From: Mesorhizobium helmanticense
Lineage (GTDB): Bacteria; Pseudomonadota; Alphaproteobacteria; Rhizobiales; Rhizobiaceae
Assembly: GCF_003034915.1 (NCBI RefSeq)
Contig: NZ_PZJX01000030.1
Location: 42,239-106,238 of the forward strand
Reading direction: 5' to 3'
Length of the DNA: 64,000 nucleotides
The notes beneath the pieces are model-generated. The model searched no databases, had not been told where the DNA came from, and saw only the letters and a list, made by a program, of their open reading frames with translations. How positions within the stretch are numbered: the first letter of the stretch is position 1; each line of letters starts with the position of its first letter. The translations under genes were made by a program, and so were the position numbers. Of this stretch, positions 40,955-49,478 are shown in pieces.

Positions 40955-41824
40955 TCAGGCGCCGGTGATCAGCTTCCCGGCATTGGATATCCACGACCCG
41001 GCATTCTCGCGCGGCGCAAGCCCATTGCTTTGCAGGAGCTTGTAGGAATCCTTGTACCACTGGCTGTCTGGGTAATTGGTGCCGAGCACGGCCGCCGCGG
41101 TCTGCGCTTCCGATGTCAGACCCATCGCATAGTAACTCTCGGTCAGGCGCGCGAGCGCTTCCTCGACATGGCGCGTGTTGGAGTAGTTTTCCACCACAGT
41201 GCGGAACCGCTTGACGGCCGCGATATATTCGCGCCGCTCGAGATAGTAGCGGCCGATCTGCATCTCCTTGCCGGCGAGCTGATCGTTAGCAAAGCGGATC
41301 TTTTCCTTGGCGTCGTCGACATATTCCGAATCGGGCCAGCGCGTCACCAGATCCTGCATGGTCTGCACGGTCTGACGCGCTTCCTTCTGGTCCTGGGTGA
41401 CGTCCTTGATCTGCCGGTAGTAGCTGAGCCCGATGATGTATTGGGCATAAGCGGCGTCGTCCGTCGACGGATAGAGGGTGAGATAACGCTTGGCCGAACC
41501 GATCGCCTCGTCATAGCTTCCCTTGCGATAGTCGGCGAAGGCGCCCATCACCATCGATTTGCGGGCGAATTCCGAATAGGGGTGCTGGCGGTCGACCGCA
41601 TCGAACTTCTTGCTCGCCTCGTCCAGACGACCGGCGTTCAGATTGGCGAGGCCTTGGTTGTAAAGAACGTCGGCCGGTTCGGTCTGGTCGACATAGGTCG
41701 ACAGGTCGACATCCTTCTCGGATGACATGCAGGCCGCAAGGAAGAGCGATGGAACAACCACCGAAAGCGCCAGGAAAACAGCCCGTTGTGGCGTTTTCGA
41801 TTGACCAACTCGCTTGAAGACCAT
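40955..41824 (-). CDS. bamD: Outer membrane protein assembly factor BamD
   Basis: This 289-residue lipoprotein has a signal sequence ending in a lipobox, SLFLAAC (Cys at about residue 32), and TPR-like repeats (LYNQGLANLNAGRLDEASKKF, about 54; AYAQYIIGLSYYRQIKD, about 118; IGRYYLERREYIAAVKRF, about 190). It is an essential component of the BAM machine in Gram-negatives. ATG 41824 is chosen because it begins the signal peptide; the frame remains open upstream into the RIME-like element. It lies between lpxC and recN in the usual rhizobial order. Confidence 0.94.
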   Translation of the reverse strand: MVFKRVGQSKTPQRAVFLALSVVVPSLFLAACMSSEKDVDLSTYVDQTEPADVLYNQGLANLNAGRLDEASKKFDAVDRQHPYSEFARKSMVMGAFADYRKGSYDEAIGSAKRYLTLYPSTDDAAYAQYIIGLSYYRQIKDVTQDQKEARQTVQTMQDLVTRWPDSEYVDDAKEKIRFANDQLAGKEMQIGRYYLERREYIAAVKRFRTVVENYSNTRHVEEALARLTESYYAMGLTSEAQTAAAVLGTNYPDSQWYKDSYKLLQSNGLAPRENAGSWISNAGKLITGA

Positions 41825-41864
41825 GATTGGATTGCGCCCTTTCGGCGTTATTTTGATGCACTTT

Positions 41865-41908
41865 GCATGTCGTTGCCCCCAACCGGCACCCACTTTTGAG
41901 CGACATGC
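41865..41908. repeat. RIME-like palindromic element, copy C
   Basis: The arms GCATGTCG (41865-41872) and CGACATGC (41901-41908) enclose a GC-rich core ending CCCACTTTTGAG, like copy A. Only the second palindrome is present. It lies 41 bp upstream of the bamD start, so it would be in the bamD leader or promoter. Confidence 0.7.
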
Positions 41909-42028
41909 ACCAGTTGTCGGCAGCAGCCATAAACCATAACCGCCTTGCCCGGCAACGCTATCGCCGGCCAATCGCACATTTTTGTGGCGGTTCGGCGTCG
42001 TCTGCACGCCTATGCCTTTTCAGCGGCC

Positions 42029-42050
42029 TGTGGTGCATTCATGCAACACA
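42029..42050 (-). terminator. Hairpin downstream of lpxC
   Basis: TGTGGTGCAT (42029-42038) pairs with ATGCAACACA (42041-42050) at 9 of 10 positions around a 2-base centre. It is 35 bp after the lpxC stop. There is no clear U-run, so it is only a candidate terminator. Confidence 0.35.
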
Positions 42051-42085
42051 GACCGATCCTCATAAGGCCTGGAAAACGTTAAAAA

Positions 42086-43033
42086 TCAGATCATCCAAGG
42101 GGCGTAGACGGGCGCGTAGACCGCGCTCATCTCGGCGGCGCGGCCGCGCTCGCGGCGCGTCGTCTCGACGATCTCGAAGGCCGAACGGTCCGACAACAGG
42201 CGGCGCAGCGCCGCCGCGTTCAGCCTGTGGCCGCCGCGATACGAACGGAAGCAGCCGATGAACCGGGCGCCGGCCAGCGCCAGATCGCCCATGGCGTCCA
42301 GCGTCTTGTGGCGGGCGAACTCGTTAGGATAGCGCAGACCGCCCATATTGATCACGCGGTTGTCGTCGCCGATCACCAGCGAGTTCTCCAGCGACGAGCC
42401 GAGCGCATAGCCGGCGGCCCACAGCCGCTCCACATCCTTCATGAAACCAAAGGTGCGGGCCCGCGCGACGTCGCGGCGGAAAATATCGGGGTTGATGTCG
42501 GACGCGAAGAGCTGGCGGCCGATCGCCGGGCTTTCGAAATCGATCTCGATTTCGAAGCGCGTGCCGTCATAAGGCCTGAATTCCGCCCAGGACGCGCCGT
42601 TCTCGATGCGAACCGGCTTGACCACCCGGATGTACCGGCGCTTGACCGGCAGCGTGTCGATGCCGACCTGGTCCACGGCCTCGACAAACGGCATGGCGCT
42701 ACCGTCTAGGATCGGAACCTCGCGGCCGTCGATTTCGATGACGATGTTGTCGATGCCAAGACCGAAGACAGTGGCCATCAGATGTTCGACGGTGGCGATG
42801 TGCTCGCCTTCGGGATCGCCGAGCATGGTGCAAAGGTCGGTGGCGCCGACCTCGGCGACCAGCGCACGAAACTCGCGGCTCTCGCTTCCATTCGAAAGCT
42901 GGAACACCACGCCCGTATCGGCATCCGCCGGCAGAAAATGAACGGTAACCGGTTTGCCGCTGTGAACACCGGTGCCCGTCAGCGTCGCACGCGATTTAAG
43001 TGTCGTCTGGTAGTCCTGCAAGACAAACCCCAT
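42086..43033 (-). CDS. lpxC: UDP-3-O-acyl-N-acetylglucosamine deacetylase
   Basis: This 315-residue enzyme catalyses the committed step of lipid A synthesis. Zinc ligands are His84 in IATVEHLMA, and a second His and an Asp in FARHKTLDAMGDLAL near residue 242; a later His lies in YRGGHRLNAAAL near 270. ATG 43033 (MGFVLQDYQTTLKSRATLTGTG in parts) matches the family N-terminus; the open frame runs 30 residues further upstream. It follows ftsZ with a 276-bp gap that contains the GTTAACAGG repeats, so it probably has its own promoter. Confidence 0.95.
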   Translation of the reverse strand: MGFVLQDYQTTLKSRATLTGTGVHSGKPVTVHFLPADADTGVVFQLSNGSESREFRALVAEVGATDLCTMLGDPEGEHIATVEHLMATVFGLGIDNIVIEIDGREVPILDGSAMPFVEAVDQVGIDTLPVKRRYIRVVKPVRIENGASWAEFRPYDGTRFEIEIDFESPAIGRQLFASDINPDIFRRDVARARTFGFMKDVERLWAAGYALGSSLENSLVIGDDNRVINMGGLRYPNEFARHKTLDAMGDLALAGARFIGCFRSYRGGHRLNAAALRRLLSDRSAFEIVETTRRERGRAAEMSAVYAPVYAPWMI

Positions 43034-43250
43034 AGCCCATGCTGCCCAAGTCCGCTTTGTCGGCCCCAAGGGCCCGGCACTTGATTGATCGGCAGGCAGG
43101 GCCAACTCCCCGAATCCCGGCAAACCGACGTTTGTCGCGGGAAGATAGTGATCCGGCAGGGAGACTCCAAATCACGGTTTCTTACTCTTTGTAACCGCGG
43201 CCAGAAGTAAGCAGAATATCCTAAGATGCTGTTTTGCAAAGGTTTTCTAA
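43034..43250. promoter_or_regulatory. Probable lpxC promoter region
   Basis: No gene is visible in these 217 bases. The composition is less GC-rich than the coding sequence, and CTTACTCTTTGTAA and CAGAAGTAAG form loosely related repeats at about 43180-43210. I could not identify a clear -35/-10 pair. Confidence 0.4.
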
Positions 43251-43309
43251 GTTAACAGGCAAACAATCTCTTGCTTGCCTGTTAACGATTGTTACAGGCT
43301 GTTAACAGG
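43251..43309. repeat. GTTAACAGG repeat array and hairpin directly after ftsZ
   Basis: GTTAACAGGCAA (43251-43262) and TTGCCTGTTAAC (43275-43286) form a perfect 12-bp stem with a further CAA/TTG pairing inside. A third copy GTTAACAGG lies at 43301-43309, touching the ftsZ stop codon, with a near copy GTTACAGGC at 43291. The stem would be a hairpin in the ftsZ 3' end, followed by TTAGAAAACC rather than a clean U-run. It could end or stabilise the ftsZ message or bind a dimeric protein. Confidence 0.7.
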
Positions 43310-44965
43310 TCAGTTGGCCTGACGGCGCAGGAACGCCGGAATCTCCAACTGATCGTCTTCCTGCATGGTCCTGGCCTGCGGCGTCAGCCGGCCCTGATCG
43401 TCCAACTGGCCGCGGCGTGGCGCGTAAAGCTGCGGATCCTGGCTGGCGAGGCGGCGCACCTCGGGGGCCGCCTGGCGCAGTTTCGGTTCCCGCGGCTGTG
43501 CCGGCTGCAACCGTGCCGGCTCCTCTTCGCGGCGGGTCAGGCCGCTTGTCAGGCGCTTGATCAGTCCCATCGGCCCGCTGTTCTCATGATGATCGGCCGG
43601 ACGGCTTTTGGCTTCCACCTCGGCCTTCACCACAGGCGGGAAATCCTCCACGCGCGGCATGCGCTGGGGTGCCGCGGCCACCGGCTGAAGCACTTCACGC
43701 TGCGGCATCGCCTGCTGAACCACCGGCTGCAGCATCGGCTGCGGCTGGGGGGGCGGCGCCTGGAAGATCTTGTTCTGCGGGCGGAAGTCGTCCGCTTGGG
43801 CAACCGGTGCGGGGCGTGCCATCGCCGCCGCATTCGCCTCGGCAAGCTGGATCGCCTCGGCAACCGGGTCGGCCGCGCGTGGCTCATAGACGGGCTGGAC
43901 GGGCGCCGGACGGCTTTCCGTAACCGGGACCGCCGGGCGGTTAACCGGCTTTGGCGGCGCCGCGCGGATGGCGATCGGCGCGGCGGCGATTTCAGCCGCC
44001 GACTTGTCGATGCCGGTGGCGACCACCGAGACGCGGATGACGCCTTCGAGATCCTCGTCGAACGTCGCACCCAGGATGATGTTGGCGTCCTGGTCGACTT
44101 CCTCGCGGATGCGGGTGGCCGCCTCGTCGACTTCGAACAGGGTGAGGTCGCGACCGCCGGTGATCGAGATCAGCAGGCCCTTGGCACCCTTCATCGAGGT
44201 CTCGTCGAGCAGCGGGTTGGCGATCGCGGCCTCGGCGGCGGCCATGGCGCGTCCTTCGCCGGAAGCCTCGCCCGTTCCCATCATCGCCTTGCCCATCTCG
44301 CGCATCACCGAGCGGACGTCGGCGAAGTCGAGATTGATCAGACCTTCCTTGACCATCAGGTCGGTGATGCAGGCGACACCGGAATAGAGCACCTGGTCGG
44401 CCATGGCGAAGGCATCGGCGAAGGTCGTCTTGTCATTGGCCAGCCGGAACAGGTTCTGGTTGGGGATGACGATCAGGGTGTCGACGCATTTCTGCAGCTC
44501 CTCGATGCCGAAATCCGCCGTCTTCATGCGGCGCTGGCCTTCGAAATGGAACGGCTTGGTGACGACGCCGACCGTGAGGATGCCCTTTTCACGGGCGGCA
44601 CGCGCGACAACCGGAGCCGCTCCCGTGCCGGTGCCGCCGCCCATGCCGGCGGTGACGAAGCACATATGGGTGTTCGACAGATGATCGATGATCTCGTCGA
44701 TGCATTCTTCCGCCGCCGCGCGGCCGACTTCCGGCTGCGATCCCGCGCCCAGACCTTCGGTGACATGCGCGCCGAGCTGGATCAACCGCTCCGCCTTGGA
44801 CATGGTCAGCGCCTGTGCGTCGGTGTTGGCCACGACGAACTCGACACCGCGCAAGCCCGCGGTGATCATGTTGTTGACGGCATTGCCGCCGCCGCCGCCG
44901 ACACCGAACACGGTGATCCGCGGCTTGAGCTCGGTGATGTCCGGCTTTTGCAGATTGATGGTCAT
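43310..44965 (-). CDS. ftsZ: Cell division protein FtsZ
   Basis: This 551-residue tubulin homologue has the GTPase signature GGGTGTGA at residues 109-116, the N-terminal GVGGGGGNAVNNM and the synergy loop NLDFADVRSVM near 205. A long Pro/Ala/Gln-rich linker (about 320-530) is typical of rhizobial FtsZ and is much longer than in E. coli (383 residues). The C-terminal peptide LEIPAFLRRQAN is the binding tail for FtsA/ZipA-type partners. GTPase-driven polymers form the division ring. AAGGACGGAGACA precedes the ATG. It lies 66 bp after ftsA and is followed by the GTTAACAGG array. Confidence 0.98.
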   Translation of the reverse strand: MTINLQKPDITELKPRITVFGVGGGGGNAVNNMITAGLRGVEFVVANTDAQALTMSKAERLIQLGAHVTEGLGAGSQPEVGRAAAEECIDEIIDHLSNTHMCFVTAGMGGGTGTGAAPVVARAAREKGILTVGVVTKPFHFEGQRRMKTADFGIEELQKCVDTLIVIPNQNLFRLANDKTTFADAFAMADQVLYSGVACITDLMVKEGLINLDFADVRSVMREMGKAMMGTGEASGEGRAMAAAEAAIANPLLDETSMKGAKGLLISITGGRDLTLFEVDEAATRIREEVDQDANIILGATFDEDLEGVIRVSVVATGIDKSAAEIAAAPIAIRAAPPKPVNRPAVPVTESRPAPVQPVYEPRAADPVAEAIQLAEANAAAMARPAPVAQADDFRPQNKIFQAPPPQPQPMLQPVVQQAMPQREVLQPVAAAPQRMPRVEDFPPVVKAEVEAKSRPADHHENSGPMGLIKRLTSGLTRREEEPARLQPAQPREPKLRQAAPEVRRLASQDPQLYAPRRGQLDDQGRLTPQARTMQEDDQLEIPAFLRRQAN

Positions 44966-45031
44966 TGTCTCCGTCCTTTGCCTTTCACGCCGCTTCGCCG
45001 CCGCGGCCGCCTATGGGGCTGCCCCCGTCAA

Positions 45032-46339
45032 TTAGAAACTGTCTCTCAACCACTGACTCATTCGATGCAGTTTTCCGCCCGTTCCGGTCATTCTCAGACC
45101 GGAAATGCCTTTCGCCGGATGGCTCTCGAAGCTGGCCATCTGCGGGTAGATCAAAAGCCCGACCGACGTCGAGAAAGCCGGTCCCTTGGCCGCCTCCGGC
45201 AGGCCCGCCACGCCGAGCGGCCGGCCGATGCGCACATTGCGTCCGAGGATGCGGCGCGCCGCCTCCGGCAGGCCGGAGAGCTGGCTGGCGCCACCGGTCA
45301 GCACCACGCGCTTGCCGACGGCATTGCCGTAGCCGGATTTGTTCAGCCGGTCGCGCAACAGTTCGAGCGTCTCGTCGATGCGCGCGCGGATGATGCGCGT
45401 CATCACCGACCGCGGTATCTGCAACGGCACCTCGCCTTCCTCGCCGATCGGCTGGATCGACACCAGGTCGCGGTCGTCGGCACTGCCGGGCAGCGCCGAG
45501 CCATGCATCACCTTCAGCCGCTCGGCGGCATCGAGCGAGGTCGACAGGCCTTTGGCCATGTCCAGCGTGACATGGTTGCCGCCGACGGCGATGGCGTCGC
45601 CATGCACGAACTTGCCTTCCGAAAACACCGAAATCGTCGTGGTGCCGCCGCCCATGTCGATGCAGGCCGCACCCATTTCGAGCTCGTCGTCGACCAGTGC
45701 GGCCAACCCGCTGGCATAGGGCGTCGCCACCATGCGCTCGACCGACAGATGCGAGCGGTTGATGCAGAGTTCCAGGTTGCGCAAGGGCGCAGCATCGCCC
45801 GTCAGCACATGCATGTCGACGCCGAGCTGATCGCCGACCATGCCGCGCGGATCGCGTACGCCGCGCTCGGCGTCCAGCGAAAAGCCGACGGGAAGCGAAT
45901 GGATCACCTCGCGCTCGGCCCTGAGCGCCTGCTTGGCGCCGGCGGCAAGCACGCGCTTGATATCGGCCTCGTCGGCCTCATGGCCGCCAAGGTTGATGGT
46001 GGCCGAGAAGGTCTCGCTCTTCAGCCGGCCGGCCGTCATGTTGACGATCAGCGAATCCACCGTCAGCCCGGCCATGCGCTCGGCGGCGTCGACGGCGAGG
46101 CGAATGGCGTGCTCGGCCCTGTCGAGATCGATGACGACGCCCGATTTCACGCCTTGCGATTTCTGATGGCCGATGCCGATCACCTGGATGCGATGCGAGC
46201 GCCCGCGCAAGAGCTTGCCGTCGTCGCGCGGCTTCAGCTTCGCCACCACGCAGCACACCTTGCTCGAGCCGACGTCGAGCACCGTCAAGGTGCCGGACCG
46301 GCGCGACGAGGCATCGCTGTTGCCGCCAAGCCAGCTCAT
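45032..46339 (-). CDS. ftsA: Cell division protein FtsA
   Basis: This 435-residue actin-like protein has the phosphate-1 motif VLDVGSSKVCCVVAKL (about residues 21-36), CIDMGGGTTTISVF near 222, VVLTGGASQLSG near 345 and a C-terminal amphipathic helix KLHRMSQWLRDSF that anchors FtsZ to the membrane. The 4-bp overlap with ftsQ couples their translation. It tethers and helps activate the FtsZ ring. Confidence 0.97.
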   Translation of the reverse strand: MSWLGGNSDASSRRSGTLTVLDVGSSKVCCVVAKLKPRDDGKLLRGRSHRIQVIGIGHQKSQGVKSGVVIDLDRAEHAIRLAVDAAERMAGLTVDSLIVNMTAGRLKSETFSATINLGGHEADEADIKRVLAAGAKQALRAEREVIHSLPVGFSLDAERGVRDPRGMVGDQLGVDMHVLTGDAAPLRNLELCINRSHLSVERMVATPYASGLAALVDDELEMGAACIDMGGGTTTISVFSEGKFVHGDAIAVGGNHVTLDMAKGLSTSLDAAERLKVMHGSALPGSADDRDLVSIQPIGEEGEVPLQIPRSVMTRIIRARIDETLELLRDRLNKSGYGNAVGKRVVLTGGASQLSGLPEAARRILGRNVRIGRPLGVAGLPEAAKGPAFSTSVGLLIYPQMASFESHPAKGISGLRMTGTGGKLHRMSQWLRDSF

Positions 46340-47277
46340 ATGTTCGTCTCCGGCTTGCGCTTCAGTACTTTGGGCTTTTCATTGAGCGCGGCCTCGCGCT
46401 GCGTCGCCGCTTCCGGCGTCAACTGGACGACGAGACGATCGGAAAGGCGCATGTCGACGGCGGCGATGTCGCGCGTCAAAAGCCCGTTCTCATGGTCCAT
46501 CCTGATCAGATCGGCGATCGCCTGATCCTCGCCATCCTCGGGAAGCTTGACGGTGATGCCGTTTTCCAGCTTCAGGTCCCAGCGCCGTTCGCCGATGCGG
46601 ATATAGCCTTTGATCCGCGCGGCAAGCTCTGGATATTTCTTGATCCTGGCAAGGAAATCCGGCGCCATGGCCGGCGCGCCGGCGCCGATGATCAGCGGCA
46701 GCAATGCCTGCTTGCCGCCGGAGAACGGCGCGATCACATTGCCGGACTTCTCGATGACGGAAAGCTCGCTGCCTTGCTGCCAGAGCGCGAAGGGCACACG
46801 CTCCTCGACGCGCACCTCCAGCGTGTGCGGATAGACCTTGCGCACCGCCGCAACCTCGATCCAGGGCAGCGTGGCGATGCGCTCGCGCGCGGCCTCGGCG
46901 TCGAAGCCGATCAGCGAGGTCCAGCCGTCGAGCTCCAGCCTGTCCAGTATATCGATCTCGGAGGTTTCACGATTGCCGACCACCTTGATCTGATCGACAG
47001 CAAAGCCGGCGCGGGCAGTGACGCCCTGGACGATGCTGTCGACATGTCCGCCGAGATAGGCGCCATAGGCGCCAGCCGACGCCAGCAGCACCGCCGACAG
47101 GATTGCGGCGGAGAAAGGCGGCGCCTCGAAATCGCCCTCGCCCAGGCGCGCCAGAACGCGCACCGGCCGGCGAAGCAGGCGCGGCAATACGAAATGGTCG
47201 AACGACAACGGCATGCCGAACAGCGTCGGCCCGGCCGCGCCCTTCTCCTTGCCCTGTCCCCACCTCAACGCAAACAC
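46336..47277 (-). CDS. ftsQ: Cell division protein FtsQ
   Basis: This bitopic protein of about 313 residues has a cytoplasmic N-terminus, one transmembrane helix (AAILSAVLLASAGAYGAYLGG, about residues 56-76), a POTRA domain (FAVDQIKVVGNRETSEIDIL, about 91-110) and the beta domain (ATLPWIEVAAVRKVYPHTLEVRVEER in parts). It links FtsA/FtsK with FtsL-FtsB in the divisome. I chose GTG 47275-47277 because GGTGGAGG lies 6 bp before it; a TTG at 47298 is the far end of the frame, without a site. The gene overlaps the ddl stop by 13 bp. Confidence 0.9.
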   Translation of the reverse strand: MFALRWGQGKEKGAAGPTLFGMPLSFDHFVLPRLLRRPVRVLARLGEGDFEAPPFSAAILSAVLLASAGAYGAYLGGHVDSIVQGVTARAGFAVDQIKVVGNRETSEIDILDRLELDGWTSLIGFDAEAARERIATLPWIEVAAVRKVYPHTLEVRVEERVPFALWQQGSELSVIEKSGNVIAPFSGGKQALLPLIIGAGAPAMAPDFLARIKKYPELAARIKGYIRIGERRWDLKLENGITVKLPEDGEDQAIADLIRMDHENGLLTRDIAAVDMRLSDRLVVQLTPEAATQREAALNEKPKVLKRKPETNI

Positions 47278-48191
47278 GAAGCGTCCTCCACCATCCAACT
47301 CAATAAATCGCCGAACGAGTGTCCCGCTTGCGCGGCGATTTCAGGCACCAAGGATGTCGGCGTCATGCCAGGCTGAGTGTTGATCTCGAGCCAGACAATT
47401 TCGCCGTTTTCGGAGTGACGATCGTCATAGCGGAAGTCCGATCGGGAAACGCCCCGGCAACCGACGGCTTGGTGAGCCTTGAGCGCCAGTGTCTGTATTT
47501 TTTGGTAAATATTCGGTGAAATTTTTGCCGGGCATTCGTGTTTTGATCCGCCCGCGACATATTTTGAATCATAGTCGTAGAAGGAATGGCCGGTCGGGAT
47601 GATCTCGCAGACGCCGAGCGCCACATCGCCCATCACCGCGCAGGTCAGCTCCCGTCCGTGGATGTAGCGCTCCACCATGACGGTATCGCCATATTTCCAG
47701 TCGGACGAGCCGATGACCTGCGGCGGATGTGACTGGCCCTCATGCACGATGACGACGCCGAAGCTCGACCCTTCGCTGACCGGCTTGACCACATAGGGCG
47801 GCTTCATCGGATGCTTGTTCTGGATGGCGAAGCGGTTCGTCACCTTCGATTCCGCCACCGGAATCCCGGAGGCCTTGGCGATCTTCTTGGCCTGTTCCTT
47901 GTTCATGGCCAGCGCCGAAGCGAGCACGCCCGAATGGGTATAGGCAATCCCCAGATATTCGAGGATGCCTTGGATGGTGCCGTCCTCGCCGAAAGGGCCA
48001 TGCAGCGCATTGAAGGCGACGTCGGGCTTGAGTTCGGCCAGCACCGATCCGACATCGCGCGTGACGTCGAGGCGAGTGACCCGGTAGCCTTCATTCTCGA
48101 GCGTATCGGCACACGCTTTCCCCGAGGACAGAGACACGGGCCGCTCGGACGAGAATCCCCCTAGCAGAACGGCCACATGCTTACTTTTCAT
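47265..48191 (-). CDS. ddl: D-alanine--D-alanine ligase
   Basis: This 308-residue ATP-grasp ligase has the N-terminal VAVLLGGFSSERPVSL, HGPFGEDGTIQGILEYLGI near residue 66, the ATP-binding KPPYVVKPVSEGSSFGV near 137 and the catalytic Arg/Asn region WLEINTQPGMTPTSLVPE near 272. It makes D-Ala-D-Ala for the murF step. I chose ATG 48191 because GAGAGGGG lies about nine bases before it; an ATG at 48200 sits right on that site. The upstream region (48192-48512) has a dense GANTC cluster, so it starts the ddl-ftsQ-ftsA-ftsZ unit. Confidence 0.95.
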   Translation of the reverse strand: MKSKHVAVLLGGFSSERPVSLSSGKACADTLENEGYRVTRLDVTRDVGSVLAELKPDVAFNALHGPFGEDGTIQGILEYLGIAYTHSGVLASALAMNKEQAKKIAKASGIPVAESKVTNRFAIQNKHPMKPPYVVKPVSEGSSFGVVIVHEGQSHPPQVIGSSDWKYGDTVMVERYIHGRELTCAVMGDVALGVCEIIPTGHSFYDYDSKYVAGGSKHECPAKISPNIYQKIQTLALKAHQAVGCRGVSRSDFRYDDRHSENGEIVWLEINTQPGMTPTSLVPEIAAQAGHSFGDLLSWMVEDASCLR

Positions 48192-48512
48192 TCCCGTCAT
48201 CCCCTCTCACGGCGGGCCGGCATCTCTCGATCAGAGCAGTCTTTGCTCCCACGATTCCGCAACCTTGAGTCCGAGTCTCCCGGCAGGTTGCCCCCCAGAC
48301 GGAAAACGCGGGAACGCGTCGAACGACTCAAATCAGGAAACGCTTTCAGGCAGAGAATCAGAGAGTTGATTCACTGGCAAGTGCTTACGATTCCGAGAGA
48401 TTCACTTTCCGTGAAAACGGCCATAAAAATTGCGTTGTGAGTCTTTGACGCAACGGTCGCGCGGTGATTCACATCGTTTGAAGTTCAAGTATTACATGAA
48501 CATCAGGCCGCG
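48192..48512. promoter_or_regulatory. Control region upstream of ddl-ftsQ-ftsA-ftsZ with ten GANTC sites
   Basis: This is a gene-free 321-bp gap. GANTC occurs at 48253, 48267, 48273, 48325, 48355, 48368, 48389, 48399, 48439 and 48466: ten in 218 bp, where about one is expected by chance. GATTCAC is repeated three times (48368, 48399, 48466). Two small inverted repeats are present, TTCACtttccGTGAA (48401-48415) and TTGCGT/ACGCAA (48430-48453). GANTC is the target of the alphaproteobacterial cell-cycle methyltransferase CcrM, so this is a strong candidate for a methylation-controlled division promoter. Confidence 0.75.
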
Positions 48513-49478
48513 CTAAAGCAATTGCCCCAGAAACTCTTGTACCGCATGCCCCGGCCGGAACTCGCCGATGCGCTTGATTTCCCATTGCAGCCGGATGCCT
48601 GAATTCTCGAGCACGCGCGTGCGCACCGTCTCGCCGAGATATTCAAGGTCGTAGCCGGTCGCGGTTCCGGTGTTGATCATGAAGTTGCAGTGCATCGGCG
48701 ACATCTGCGCGCCGCCGATCATCAGCCCCCGGCACCCCGCCTTGTCGATCTCCTTCCAGGCCGAGGTGCCTTCCGGATTCTTGAAGGTCGAGCCGCCGGT
48801 CTTTTCGCGGATCGGCTGCACGGTCTCGCGATGGTGCTGGACGGCATCCATCGCCGCCTTGATGGTGGCCTTGTCTTCCTGCGTGCCTTCGAACACAGCC
48901 GAGGTGAAGATTAGCCCGGAAGGTGCCGCCGAATGGCGATAAGCGTAGCCCATATCGGCGTTGCTCAGCGTGTGCGCATTGCCCTTGCGGTCGAGCGCCC
49001 GCACCTCGACGACGCGCTCGCGCGTCTCGACGCCATTGGCGCCGGCGTTCATCCGCAGCGCGCCGCCGATGGCGCCCGGAATGCCATGGTAGAAGTGGAA
49101 GCCGCCGATGCCCGCCTCGTAGGCGACGGCGGCAAGGCGCTTGTCGGGCGTGGCGGCGCCCGCCTTGATCGTCGTCGGGCCGATCGCCTCGGCCTCGCCA
49201 AAACCCTTGGCCGAAAGCCGGATCACGAAGCCCGCCACGCCGCCGTCGCGCACCAGAAGGTTCGAGCCGACGCCGACGATGGTCAGCGGGATCTCTTCGG
49301 GAACCGCTCTCAGGAATGCGGCGAGATCGTCCTCGTCCGCCGGCTGGAACAATGCGTCGGCCAGTCCGCCGGCGCGAAACCAGGTGATCTTGTCCATCTC
49401 GGCATTCGGCGTGATGCGGCCGCGCAGGCCGGCAAGCCGGTCGCCAAGCTTGTCGATCAACGCCTGGCCGCGCATCAT
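48513..49478 (-). CDS. murB: UDP-N-acetylmuramate dehydrogenase (enolpyruvylglucosamine reductase)
   Basis: This 321-residue FAD enzyme of type I MurB has NAEMDKITWFRAGGLADALF (about residues 24-43), GVGSNLLVRDGGVAGFVIRL near 68, FYHGIPGAIGGALRMNAGANG near 128 and the catalytic Ser in KTGGSTFKNP near 228. It reduces UDP-GlcNAc-enolpyruvate with NADPH to UDP-MurNAc. The ATGA at 49478 overlaps the murC stop by 4 bp, and a second ATG follows directly. A GANTC-rich gap separates it from ddl, so transcription probably stops or restarts there. Confidence 0.96.
   Translation of the reverse strand: MMRGQALIDKLGDRLAGLRGRITPNAEMDKITWFRAGGLADALFQPADEDDLAAFLRAVPEEIPLTIVGVGSNLLVRDGGVAGFVIRLSAKGFGEAEAIGPTTIKAGAATPDKRLAAVAYEAGIGGFHFYHGIPGAIGGALRMNAGANGVETRERVVEVRALDRKGNAHTLSNADMGYAYRHSAAPSGLIFTSAVFEGTQEDKATIKAAMDAVQHHRETVQPIREKTGGSTFKNPEGTSAWKEIDKAGCRGLMIGGAQMSPMHCNFMINTGTATGYDLEYLGETVRTRVLENSGIRLQWEIKRIGEFRPGHAVQEFLGQLL

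Noticed and set aside
43289..46525. A 1078-codon open frame on the plus strand, antisense to ftsZ and ftsA
   Set aside because: It has a His/Arg/Gly/Asp-rich shadow composition produced by high-GC genes on the other strand, and ftsZ and ftsA there are certain.
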